DNA of 24,578 nt, taken from contig CAJMLY010000029.1 in NCBI GenBank assembly GCA_905214425.1, positions 1 through 24,578 on the forward strand, given 5' to 3'. This DNA comes from an uncultured bacterium. GTDB taxonomy: Bacteria > Actinomycetota > Coriobacteriia > Coriobacteriales > Coriobacteriaceae. This document shows, piece after piece, positions 1-7,629 of the stretch; within the stretch, counting starts at the first letter, position 1, and the number at the start of each line of letters is the position of its first letter. Below the pieces are notes generated by a model. The model searched no databases and had not been told where the DNA came from. It worked only from the letters and a program-made list of their open reading frames with translations. The position numbers and the translations under genes were made by a program.

Positions 1-3000
1 CTCGGCCGTGGAGGTGTTGGTCACGGTGAAGCCGCGCCCGGCGTCGCCGGTGACCGCGGAGTCATAGCCCTCGACGGGCACCTCGTCCACGGTGTAGGCG
101 ATCACGGAGCCGGAAGTGTCACGCTGCGGCAGGTTGGAGAAGACGCCCTCCCAGCCGTCAGACTCGCTCAGGGTGATCGAATCGATGACGGTATCGCCGT
201 TCTTGAGATTAATTTTGACCTTATTAGGATGGGGGATCTTAGGGTTCTCCCAGACCTTTTTGACTGGAATGTTGATGTTCTCGGACCTGCCGATGACAAC
301 ACCGCCGTTGGCACCGATGCCGCCTCCCAACGGCGCCGTATTGCCAGAGATCGTCAGCGACGCCTGGCCGCCGCCGAGGTTATACACATCCTCGCTCATC
401 ACAGATTTAAGCGCGACGTTCGGCGTGGCGTCGGTAAAGGACAGGGGATCGCCGTTGTCGCCATCGGGCGAGAATCGCGGGATTTTGGGGTTTGTTGCCG
501 CAATAGTGCCGTAGGGCTTAAACAGCCCACCGTCTCTGTACCAGCTGACCTTTCCGCCGCCCGGAGCGCGGTTGGCCAAGGTCAGTTTGTATTTGGCGTC
601 TTTGGCGCCGGTGAAGACGAAGTCGTCTCCCGCCTCATCAGCCGTGTTCTTGGCGATCAGGCCGCCGTCCTGGACGTAGACCTTGGCATCTCCGGTCGGG
701 CAGAACCACATGCCGCCGCCCTGCTTATCCGCATGGTTATCAACAACGAGGGCGTTTTCGATACGGAGCGTGCTATAGCCATGAACCTCGTTGCCTTCGC
801 TATACACGCCGCCGCCCATGCTCCGAGCAGTATTACCCTCGATCTTGCCCGCGCTGAGCGTGACGCCATTCGAATAGGCATAGACGCCTCCGCCGGCGGA
901 AGCGGAGTTGCCAGATATGGACCCGCCTTGCATGGTGAAAGCAGTATTCCCTGTTTCGCCGCCCTGACAGCCCAGGTCGACCACACACACTCCGCCGCCT
1001 TTGCCGTTGCCAGACGCAACGTTGTTCTCAATCTCTCCACCCTTCATGGTGAACTCGGCGTTGCCCTCAATGTGAACTGCTCCAGAGGGATCTAAGGGCC
1101 CCGCCTCCAGTTTACTGCTCCTGTTGCCGGAAATCTGACCACCAGTCATCGTGAACTTGGCTCTTTGGCTATCGCCCTCCCCCTCACCGTACGCAAGGAC
1201 CGCGCTGCCTCGATAGCCGCTGTTGCCCTCGATGCTGCCTCCGCTCATGTCGAAGCGGGCATTGCCCACCAACATGACGCCAGAAGATGTGAGGTGATAA
1301 CCGTTAGTGTCTCCGGTAACGACGATTCCGTTCTTACGGATAACGCCGCCCTTCATGACAACATGAGCGCCGTCTTTCGCGTGGACAGCGCCGCAATACG
1401 CGTCCTTAAGTTCGCACCGCTCGATAACGCCGCCCGCCATGGTAAGCGAAGCCTTGTCTCCCGACACGTCGACAACACCAGTATTGACGGTGCTCGCAGC
1501 GCCGTCGCACACAACGGCCTCGTCAGAGAGCACAACTGCTCCCTTGCTAGAAATAATGGCGCCCTTGTTGTAGCGACCACTCAGGGACACTTTCCCCGAC
1601 AGCTCGAGGGATGCCCTCTCGGCAACATTGACCAGTACGGAGACGCCGCCATTCTTTGTTGCCAAGATGGTATGGGGCTCATCCGACGTGATCTTAATCA
1701 TCTTCCCGGCAGGAATCGTGAGCGTGGAGCCGAGCTTCACGTGCTTTTTCAGGGTGATGACGGTTTCCTTGCCATCGGGGGCCTCGTCGACCAGATCCTG
1801 AAGGGTCTTGGTGCTGTCATCGCTCGCGGTATCGCCGACGCTGTCATCGATGTGCTCGCGCGTGTAGACGATATCGACGCCAGAGGACGGGAGGTTCTCC
1901 GAGCCGGTGATGTCGTCCCTGCTGTTTTCGATCGTGATCTTTTGAACCGTGCTGCCGTCAAACATGTCCCGGGGTATTTTGGTGAGGCCGCGCCCGATCG
2001 TCACATCCTTCACGCCATCTACGCCCGAGAAGGCTGCCGTGCCAACGGAAGTCACGGAATCCGGAATGGAAAGCTGCTCCGGCAACGTGCCGCGAAAGAA
2101 GGCGTAGTTGCCAATTTTCTCAAGTGTCTCGGGAAGCTGGACGGCGACGTTGCTCCAGATAAAGGCCCAGTCACCGATACTCTGCAGGCTGTCGCAAAGC
2201 CCCACGATCTTAACCGGCGCGTAGCAGAACGCATAGCCCGGAACGCTCTGAAGCGAGGACAGGTCCACGGACGCCCGCAGCTTTTTGCACTTGTAGAAAG
2301 CCCCCCAGCCCATGTTTGTCACCTTGCTTAGATTGGGCACGCTCACCAGGCTGGCGCACCCCTGGAAAGCAGAGGATCCGATGCTCGTCAATGTGCCCGG
2401 GAAATCGATGCCGGTCAAACTCGAGCAATTCTGAAACGCCCCATCCCCGATGGACTCAATTTCGCTCAGCGCGGTGACGGACGTTAGAGAGGTGCATCCG
2501 TCAAACATGTGCGAGGGGATCTTCGTAACCGAAGCGGGCAACGACACGCTTGTCAGAGACGTGCAGCCTTTGAGCAAGCCCGTTATGGTGTCGGCGAAGG
2601 CGACATCTTTTGGAAACTCGATGCTTGTAAGGGCCGTAGCCCCCCCGAAGGCGCTCGGGCCCGAAATCATTTTGAGGGTGGAGGGGAGATCGATCTCCGA
2701 AAGGCTTTTGCAGCCCATGACCATCGAGTTGGCGCTAATCTTCTCGACGCCCTCATCGAAATAGAGTTTTTCGAGCGAGCCGGCGTTTTGCAGCGTGCAA
2801 CTGAAGTCCTTGATGGAGCCAGGGATATGGAGCTCCTTGACCTTTACGAACTTCCGGAAATACCATCCGCGCACGTTTTCGAGCGTGTCGGGGAGCGTCA
2901 GCTGCTCAACGTTCTTGGCCACGATACCAGACGAGAAAAAAGTTCGGTGACTTTGTAGGTCTGGCCACCACGCTCGATGGAGCCGGGCACATTCACCGCG

Positions 3001-3284
3001 GTCACACTGTCATCGGCAACAATACATGTGATTTCCGCCGTGCCTTTATCCGTGGTCTCGCACGAATAGGTCACGCCGTCCTGGGTAATATCAAACTCCT
3101 CCGTAGTATACGCAGCCCGCGATGCCGTGGCCGCATATGCGACACCGGCCGTCGCGCCAACGGATAAACATCCGAAGCCGAGAACCAGCGCAAGGCAGAG
3201 AGCAGCGACTCTCTGCCCCCCCCCCGCCGAAAACTTTCCTCTCCAATTCCCTTCTCCCCCCCTGGTGTCGCCTTCTCTTCCCAA
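1..3284 (-). CDS. Large secreted surface protein (BspA-like LRR, beta-helix, CnaB), frame-interrupted, 3' end beyond window
   Basis: About 1,090 codons are visible on the minus strand. A hydrophobic signal peptide (about 3120-3215, ending near VAYA-A) is followed by BspA/LRR_5-type leucine-rich repeats (about 1950-2900, with units such as FDGCTSLTSV and FQGCASLVSV). A glycine/asparagine-rich section at about 550-1700 repeats GGxIxGNxA, as in right-handed beta-helix adhesins. A CnaB-like domain (VKKVWEN...VTNT) lies at 1-285. A sortase signal would be expected further on, outside the window. The frame is open from position 1 to about 2940, but the start and signal peptide lie in another frame, joined at an A6 run (2936-2941). 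One extra A there, or a -1 slip, gives one continuous protein. The start is uncertain: TTG at 3284 is in frame but has no Shine-Dalgarno. TTG at 3246 has purine-rich sequence upstream but is in frame only if the G10 tract has 9 or 12 Gs. Role inferred: host or cell adhesion. It could be a pseudogene. Confidence 0.8.
2936..2941 (-). repeat. A6 (T6 in mRNA) run at the frameshift of the surface protein
   Basis: The coding strand reads GAA CTT TTT TCT. The frame carrying the signal peptide continues only to a stop at 2898, while the long LRR frame resumes with GGT ATC GTG GCC at 2928. Seven Ts, or a one-base backward slip on TTT, joins the two frames exactly. This may be a slippage-switched site, a true inactivating deletion or a sequencing error. 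Confidence 0.75.
3216..3225 (-). repeat. G10 homopolymer in the 5' coding end of the surface protein
   Basis: Ten consecutive Cs on the plus strand (Gs in the mRNA) sit directly before the signal-peptide codons CAG AGA GTC. A second tract of seven Gs lies at 3256-3262. With the tract at 9, TTG at 3246 opens a frame MERKVFGGGGQRVAALCLAL, a normal basic-then-hydrophobic signal peptide start. With 10, that start is out of frame. Long G tracts in surface genes are classic phase-variation sites; that this one switches is inference. Confidence 0.7.
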
Positions 3285-3420
3285 GAGCGATCTATTGATT
3301 AAGGACAGTTAAAGACAACATTATGCCCAAAGAGGCCCATCATGGAGATAATCCACGTCTTCGCCCGAAATGGTAATTAATTGGCAGGATTAATTGGCGA
3401 ACAACTGAACGAAGAGCAAT

Positions 3421-3450
3421 CTACTAATGGCACATGAATGACAGCGTCAA
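3421..3450 (-). promoter_or_regulatory. Possible promoter of the surface protein gene
   Basis: The minus strand has TTGACG (3450-3445), an 18-base spacer and TAGTAG (3426-3421), about 140 bases upstream of the possible start codons. The -35 is good and the -10 poor. Confidence 0.3.
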
Positions 3451-3596
3451 CACCTGAAGTGCATAGTCTCCGATCCCCAGACAACACCATCGAGCGCCAC
3501 AAGGCACAGGATTGATTTGTTCAGATTCACATACCTTTACGGGTGTTTTCCTAGCCCCAAAAAGACTGACCTGACGCTGCGCCACGAAAAGGGCAT

Positions 3597-3724
3597 ATCT
3601 ACTACGTTTTGGTCACAGAGGTCAACCATAGCGTGCTTTTTCGAAAATCGTCAAGCTCTCTACCTGCGGTTTTAATTTCCCAAATTCCGGGATGGTCGGG
3701 TGTGCCCGGTTAAACGTAGTAGAT
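3597..3724. repeat. 13-bp inverted repeat bounding a 128-bp intergenic segment with an internal promoter
   Basis: ATCTACTACGTTT at 3597-3609 is the exact reverse complement of AAACGTAGTAGAT at 3712-3724. Between them is a minus-strand promoter-like pair. On the minus strand the inner copy runs straight into an ATG (3596) opening a 19-codon frame, MPFSWRSVRSVFLGLGKHP, with no Shine-Dalgarno. This may be a small intergenic repeat family or a leader region. The arms are certain; the function is unknown. Confidence 0.5.
3625..3654 (-). promoter_or_regulatory. Candidate minus-strand promoter inside the inverted repeat
   Basis: The minus strand has TTGACG (3654-3649), an 18-base spacer and TATGGT (3630-3625). 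Transcription would start near 3618 and read towards the surface protein gene over about 330 bases, through the short frame starting at 3596. Confidence 0.4.
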
Positions 3725-3876
3725 GGCCACGTTTCATGGCAAACGGTCCGACTCGAGATCCATGGCGACCAGCCTCGGATGGCCATTCACGAAGTTGCGG
3801 TGGAATACGGACTGAATTGGCACCTTAAAGGCAAAAACACTCCGTATTTCACCGCAAGTTATTGGGGGGATGGGTT

Positions 3877-5658
3877 TTAGAGGCGAGCGAGGTCGTAGGA
3901 TTGGGCAGCTGCCTCGCCGGCGCAGATGAGGTTGGCTGTGGCTTCTTGCAAATCGAGTGCCCACTCCAGGTCCATGGGCTTGCGACAGATCGGCAGTACA
4001 AGGTCGATGCCCTGCTCATACACTACATCCAAGTTATCCGCACGACCGCCCACGACGGCAACAACCGACTTGCCATAGCGCTTGGCACGGCGGGCCACGC
4101 CCACCGGCGCCTTGCCGGCAGCGGACTGCTCGTCCATATTGCCCTCGCCCGTTATGACCAGGTCGACATCACGCACGCGCTCGTCAAACCCAATCAGATC
4201 GAGCACTGTCTCCACGCCCGAGCGCAACTCGGCGCCGAGCGCCAACAGTGCGGCACCCAGACCGCCGGCGGCACCAGCGCCAGGCACGCCGAGCACCGAG
4301 CCAAATGTCCGTGCGCCCTCGGGTGTGCGCAACAACCCCTGAGCTCGCGCCTCGAAAATTGCCGCGTCGAGCAAGCGACCATAGCCGACCATCCAGCTGT
4401 CGTACCTGCTCAGCGCCTCGGCATCATCCGCCAGCAGGCCCTTCTGCCCGCCAAACACCGCAAGCGCGCCGCGACGCCCTACGAGCGGATTCTCGACATC
4501 GGAGAGCACAACGATGCGAGCGCCATCAAAAGCCTGCAGCGCTGGCGCCAAATCAACGTTCGCCACCCGCTCAAGGCCGGCAAGACCGGGGGCGACATCG
4601 CAGCCCTGGTCGTCGACCACACGCGCGCCCAGCGCCTGCAGCATGCCGGCGCCACCGTCGTTGGTGGCACTGCCGCCCAAGCCAATATAGAGTGTCTTTG
4701 CGCCCTTGCGAACCGCGCGAAGCATGAGCTCGCCCACGCCATAGGTTGTAGCAGCCAGCGCCGACGACTCCGTGCAAGGCGAATACCCAATGCCGGCCGC
4801 CTCGGCCATCTCAATTACAGCTGAGTCGCGCTCGACATTAACCAGCATCCGAGCAGACGTGCGCTTGCCCAAGGGGCCTGCCACCTCGCAGGTCACAATC
4901 TCACCGCCGCACGCGACAACGGCATCGAGTGTTCCCTCGCCACCATCTGCCAGCGGCAATGTGCACACCTCGGCATCGGGCCAAACGCGGCGCACGCCTT
5001 CGGCAACCGCCGCCTCCGCCTGCACACTCGACACGCTGCCCTTAAAGGAGTCGATCGCCAGCAGCACGCGGCGGGGCCGGCGGCACGCGGGACCAAAGTC
5101 AACCGCCCTGCCAGCATCCTCACCAGCACACGCGAGCGCCTCGGCATGAGCGGTATGCGCCTCAAGATCGGCCCCACAACCGCAGCCAGCACCATCGGCG
5201 CCACGCAGCCCACTAAAATAACCGCTTAGCACCGCGCGGCACTCGTCTGCCAGCACGCCGGCGGTCACATTAAACCGATGATTCAGGCGCGAATCGGCAT
5301 TGAGGTCGTATAGCGACCCCAGAGCGCCCGCTTTAGCATCGGCCGCGCCGTACACGCAGCGCCCCACGCGCGCGTTAACCATAAGCCCCGCGCACATGCA
5401 GCAGGGCTCGAGCGTCACGTAGACCGTACAATCGGAAAGGCGCCAGCGTCCAAGCGACTGAGCGGCGGCGCATAGGGCCGCAAACTCGGCATGCGCCGAA
5501 GGGTCCTGGTCGAGCTCGCGGCGATTATGCGCCCGCGCGACGATCTCACCCGCGCGCACCACTACGGCACCGATCGGCACTTCGCCCACCGCCGCGGCGG
5601 CACGCGCCTCCGCCAGCGCCTCGCGCATGAACTTCTCGTCGATTTCGGTGCTCGTCAT
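3877..5658 (-). CDS. Fusion of tRNA adenosine deaminase TadA with glycerate 2-kinase
   Basis: The protein has 593 residues from the ATG at 5658, which is preceded by a GGGAAGG ribosome site; longer in-frame starts run towards the tRNA and were rejected. Residues 1-150 are a TadA-type deaminase that converts the wobble adenosine of tRNA-Arg(ACG) to inosine. Zinc/catalytic residues are visible in HAE (His56, Glu58) and PCCMC (Cys86, Cys89). A Cys/Ala-rich linker (about 150-195) leads to a complete glycerate kinase of the GarK/GlxK family (about 197-593), which makes phosphoglycerate from glycerate and ATP. It shows the family motifs IDSFKGS, ADGGEGT, GLGGSATNDGGAG, GAAGGLGAAL and ITGEGNMDEQSAAGKAPVG. 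Each half is full length, so this looks like a true gene fusion, not a misread. The two activities have no known link. Whether the chain stays joined in the cell cannot be seen. No clear terminator follows. Confidence 0.88.
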   Translation of the reverse strand: MTSTEIDEKFMREALAEARAAAAVGEVPIGAVVVRAGEIVARAHNRRELDQDPSAHAEFAALCAAAQSLGRWRLSDCTVYVTLEPCCMCAGLMVNARVGRCVYGAADAKAGALGSLYDLNADSRLNHRFNVTAGVLADECRAVLSGYFSGLRGADGAGCGCGADLEAHTAHAEALACAGEDAGRAVDFGPACRRPRRVLLAIDSFKGSVSSVQAEAAVAEGVRRVWPDAEVCTLPLADGGEGTLDAVVACGGEIVTCEVAGPLGKRTSARMLVNVERDSAVIEMAEAAGIGYSPCTESSALAATTYGVGELMLRAVRKGAKTLYIGLGGSATNDGGAGMLQALGARVVDDQGCDVAPGLAGLERVANVDLAPALQAFDGARIVVLSDVENPLVGRRGALAVFGGQKGLLADDAEALSRYDSWMVGYGRLLDAAIFEARAQGLLRTPEGARTFGSVLGVPGAGAAGGLGAALLALGAELRSGVETVLDLIGFDERVRDVDLVITGEGNMDEQSAAGKAPVGVARRAKRYGKSVVAVVGGRADNLDVVYEQGIDLVLPICRKPMDLEWALDLQEATANLICAGEAAAQSYDLARL

Positions 5659-5693
5659 CGTTCGCCTTCCCTGTTGCAAATCCAAAACGATGC

Positions 5694-5699
5694 TATCAT
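5694..5699 (+). promoter_or_regulatory. -10 box of the tRNA-Ser promoter
   Basis: TATCAT lies 10 bases upstream of the mature tRNA 5' end, fitting a very short leader. No good -35 is seen at 17 bases; TTGCAA is only 14 away. Confidence 0.4.
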
Positions 5700-5709
5700 T
5701 ACGACTCAC

Positions 5710-5799
5710 GGAGAGATGGCAGAGCGGTTGAATGCGGCGGTCTTGAAAACCGTTGAGCGCGAGAGCGTTCCGGGGGTTCGAATCCCCCTCTCTCCGCCA
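5710..5799 (+). tRNA. tRNA-Ser (anticodon TGA), CCA encoded
   Basis: The acceptor arms GGAGAGA (5710-5716) and TCTCTCC (5789-5795) pair fully, and the gene ends G-CCA. The T arm is GGGGG-TTCGAAT-CCCCC. The anticodon loop is CTTGAAA with anticodon TGA, reading UCN serine codons. The long variable arm (GAGCGCGAGAGCGTTC region) and 90-nt length are typical of class II serine tRNA. It is tightly packed: the TetR gene ends convergently 3 bases beyond the CCA. Confidence 0.97.
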
Positions 5800-5802
5800 C
5801 TT

Positions 5803-6399
5803 TTAGTGATGCACCGGCGTCATGGTCCGCTCGAACAGTGCATCGACAACGTCGGCCATCTCGGAGCGACGCTCCAGATCGTGACCCGATTCCCACCACA
5901 TAGTAAAGAGCCGAATAATGCCGCCGGCGACAAACTCAGCCGTCGTGTCGAGCGACACGGGCGCAAGCGCGTCCTCGTCTAGCGCACTCATCACACGCTC
6001 GCGGATAGAGCGGGCAATGCGATCGCAAATCATGCTGGTCAGCATGCCCGACATGCTGCTCGCCAAAATGTTGTCCATGAGCTGCTCATGGGCCAGAATC
6101 AGGTCCATGGCGTCGGTGAACACCTCGTGGCGAAGCACGCGCACGTCGTCGGCCGACACCGTGCCGCCCTCGCCAACCCGCTTTTGCGGCAAACCCGACA
6201 TAAGCTCATCGATATAAAAGGCAAAGTAATCATTCTTGTCGCGAAAGTGCTTATAGAACGTCGTGCGGCGAATCATGGCGCGCTCGCACAGCATGGCAAC
6301 CGTCAGGTCCTCAAAACGATGCTCCTCGAGAAGCTCGGTGAAGGCATCGAACAGGGCGCGGTAGGTTTTCTTAATGCGAAGGTCCACTGGTATCGCCAT
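5803..6399 (-). CDS. TetR-family transcriptional regulator
   Basis: The protein has 198 residues from ATG 6399, which has GAGG directly in front. A GTG four codons later (6387) is better spaced from that GAGG and may be the real start. The N-terminal helix-turn-helix covers about residues 5-55 (LFDAFTELLEE...LTVAMLCERAMIRRTTFYKHF) and has the TetR signature TTFYKHFRDKNDYF. The rest is the helical ligand and dimer domain, with a C-terminal region (FVAGGIIRLFTMWWESG) resembling the TetR C-terminal domain of DhaS/YbiH-like proteins. The ligand is unknown. It is divergent from lemA, 199 bases apart, so lemA or the gene itself is the likely target. The 3' end converges on tRNA-Ser with almost no gap. 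Confidence 0.88.
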   Translation of the reverse strand: MAIPVDLRIKKTYRALFDAFTELLEEHRFEDLTVAMLCERAMIRRTTFYKHFRDKNDYFAFYIDELMSGLPQKRVGEGGTVSADDVRVLRHEVFTDAMDLILAHEQLMDNILASSMSGMLTSMICDRIARSIRERVMSALDEDALAPVSLDTTAEFVAGGIIRLFTMWWESGHDLERRSEMADVVDALFERTMTPVHH

Positions 6400-6507
6400 C
6401 CTCAGGGCAAAGACAACACTCGTCAATCTGTCGCATATCTTACACCTGTACCTCGCGCGCTTTGCCCCGGTGCCGGCCCCGCCGAAAACACAACGCTTAC
6501 CGGAAAG

Positions 6508-6551
6508 TTCGGCACGGTAAAACGTTGCGGGTATACTAGTAGCGTTATACC
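6508..6551 (+). promoter_or_regulatory. lemA promoter with palindrome over the -10
   Basis: TATACT at 6532-6537, preceded by GGG, is a good -10. The upstream partner (TTCGGC, 6508-6513, 18-base spacer) is weak. An inverted repeat GGTATA (6530-6535) - 10 bases - TATACC (6546-6551) covers the -10 and is a candidate operator for the divergent TetR protein. A second pair, TTACCG/CGGTAA, lies at 6497-6520. Confidence 0.4.
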
Positions 6552-6598
6552 AACGGCAGCTGGCGCATGCCGCCGCGGCCATTCGAAACGGAGACATC

Positions 6599-7150
6599 AT
6601 GATTACCGTCATCATCGGCATCGTTGTTGTCATTGTGATTGTCTGCGCCATCGCCGGCATCTACAACAACATGGTCACCAAGCGTAACCGCATCGATAAC
6701 GCCTGGCAGAACATCGATACGCAGTTGCAGCGCCGCAACGACCTGATCCCCAACCTGGTCGAGACCGTCAAGGGCTACGCCAAGCACGAGCAGGAGACGC
6801 TCTCCGCCGTGATCAGCGCGCGTAACACCGCCGTCAAGGCCACCACGCCCGAGGCCAAGATGGAAGCCGACAACGTGCTGACCGGTGCGCTGCGCCAGCT
6901 CTTTGCCGTGGCCGAGGCCTACCCCGACCTTAAGGCAAACACCAACTTTACGCAGCTGCAGGCATCGCTCGAGGATACCGAGAACAAGATTAGCTATGCA
7001 CGCCAGAGCTACAACGACTGCGTGCTCAGCTACAATAACGCCATTCAGACGTTCCCGGCTGTCATCTTTGCCGGCATCTTCCAGTTTAAGGAGCGCCAGG
7101 GCTTCGAGGCCGCCGAAGCAGCCCGCCAGGCCCCGACCGTAAAGTTCTAG
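6599..7150 (+). CDS. lemA: LemA family membrane protein
   Basis: The protein has 183 residues; the ATG is preceded by GGAG with 5 bases spacing. One N-terminal membrane segment (residues 2-20, rich in I/V) is followed by the LemA signature: residues 25-60 with NRIDNAWQNIDTQLQRRNDL and IPNLVETVKGYAKHE, then LTGALRQLFAVAEAYPDLKA and SYNNAIQTFPAVIFA. LemA proteins are bacterial membrane-anchored helical proteins of poorly defined role, often beside stress or peptidase genes such as htpX. No such partner is present here. It is transcribed alone and ends at a strong hairpin terminator. The family call is secure; the function is not. Confidence 0.95.
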   Translation: MITVIIGIVVVIVIVCAIAGIYNNMVTKRNRIDNAWQNIDTQLQRRNDLIPNLVETVKGYAKHEQETLSAVISARNTAVKATTPEAKMEADNVLTGALRQLFAVAEAYPDLKANTNFTQLQASLEDTENKISYARQSYNDCVLSYNNAIQTFPAVIFAGIFQFKERQGFEAAEAARQAPTVKF

Positions 7151-7186
7151 TAGTTTGGCAGCGCATCCTTAATCGGCCAAATGCAT

Positions 7187-7233
7187 AAACCGCCCCGTCG
7201 AATGCATACTTCGACGGGGCGGTTTCTTTTTTT
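7187..7233 (+). terminator. Rho-independent terminator of lemA
   Basis: A perfect 15-bp stem, AAACCGCCCCGTCGA (7187-7201) with TCGACGGGGCGGTTT (7211-7225), and a 9-base loop are followed by CTTTTTTT. It lies 37 bases after the lemA stop. Confidence 0.93.
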
Positions 7234-7256
7234 GCAAAGGTCCCCCTCTAAGCGCC

Positions 7257-7457
7257 GTGCATTTTCAGGAGTATTCAACATAACCAAGAGCTTCGGGCGC
7301 CACGATAAATGCCAAAGACCGCGAATGTCCCTGCAAATCAAACGCTGTCAGCCCATAACCCCGCCCATCATCCGTAGAAAACATCGAGAAATCCCGATTT
7401 TTTGCCCGAGGTCGGTATGCAGGGGCCTTCGATTGCAGAATACTCGCAAAAATGCAC
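7257..7457. repeat. 201-bp intergenic element bounded by 20-bp imperfect inverted repeats
   Basis: GTGCATTTTCAGGAGTATTC (7257-7276) pairs with GAATACTCGCAAAAATGCAC (7438-7457) at 17 of 20 positions. The interior has no ribosome site or recognised gene. A minus-strand frame with GTG start (7519-7265) reads through it and ends just inside the left arm, but looks unreal. The shape suggests a miniature inverted-repeat element or an extragenic repeat. No target-site duplication was established. Confidence 0.5.
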
Positions 7458-7501
7458 GTCGCCGCCACCCCCACATGGCGCGAACCAAAACAAAAGCGCG
7501 G

Positions 7502-7600
7502 CCTTCCTTTCCGGCGCACTCCGCAGGACGAAAGAACCCCCGCCGCACGTAGTGCGCAGCGGGGGTTCTTTCATGTCCGAGGACGCACCGGAAAGGAAGG
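7502..7600 (-). terminator. Long nested hairpin downstream of ilvE, probable terminator
   Basis: Three sets of arms share one centre near 7551: CCTTCCTTTCCGG (7502-7514) with its complement at 7588-7600; AAAGAACCCCCGC (7531-7543) with its complement at 7559-7571; and GCAC/GTGC around the loop. The unpaired parts between them are also partly complementary, so the whole 99 bases can fold as one rod. It begins 30 bases after the ilvE stop. The core GC stem with TTCTTT at its foot can terminate ilvE transcription. The extra outer arms are unusual. Confidence 0.65.
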
Positions 7601-7629
7601 TCGCCCTCGGGCCGGACAGCTAAGACAGC

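Larger units (their letters stand above)
3285..3876. other. Gene-free 592-bp region between the surface protein and tadA-garK
   Basis: No convincing gene was found. The stretch is AT-richer than its surroundings. It holds the presumed promoter region of the surface protein, a direct repeat of CCAATTAAT on the minus strand near 3377-3401, a second good minus-strand promoter (3625-3654) and a 13-bp inverted repeat (3597/3712). Short open frames at 3692-3880 (plus) and 3734-3964 (minus) have no ribosome site and no recognisable protein. Confidence 0.6.

Noticed and set aside
1165..2331. 388-codon plus-strand frame across the surface protein
   Set aside because: The minus-strand frame here shows continuous LRR and beta-helix repeats; the plus frame is their antisense.
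3692..3880. 62-codon plus-strand frame before tadA-garK
   Set aside because: No ribosome site and no recognised similarity, and it runs into the opposite gene.
5710..5799. tRNA-Ser as an integration site for a mobile element
   Set aside because: There is no integrase, and no second copy of the tRNA 3' end was noticed; the flanking genes look like ordinary chromosome.
7265..7519. 84-codon minus-strand frame through the 201-bp element
   Set aside because: It has a GTG start inside the long hairpin, no ribosome site, and overlaps the inverted repeat. It reads somewhat protein-like, so it may be worth rechecking if the element proves repeated.
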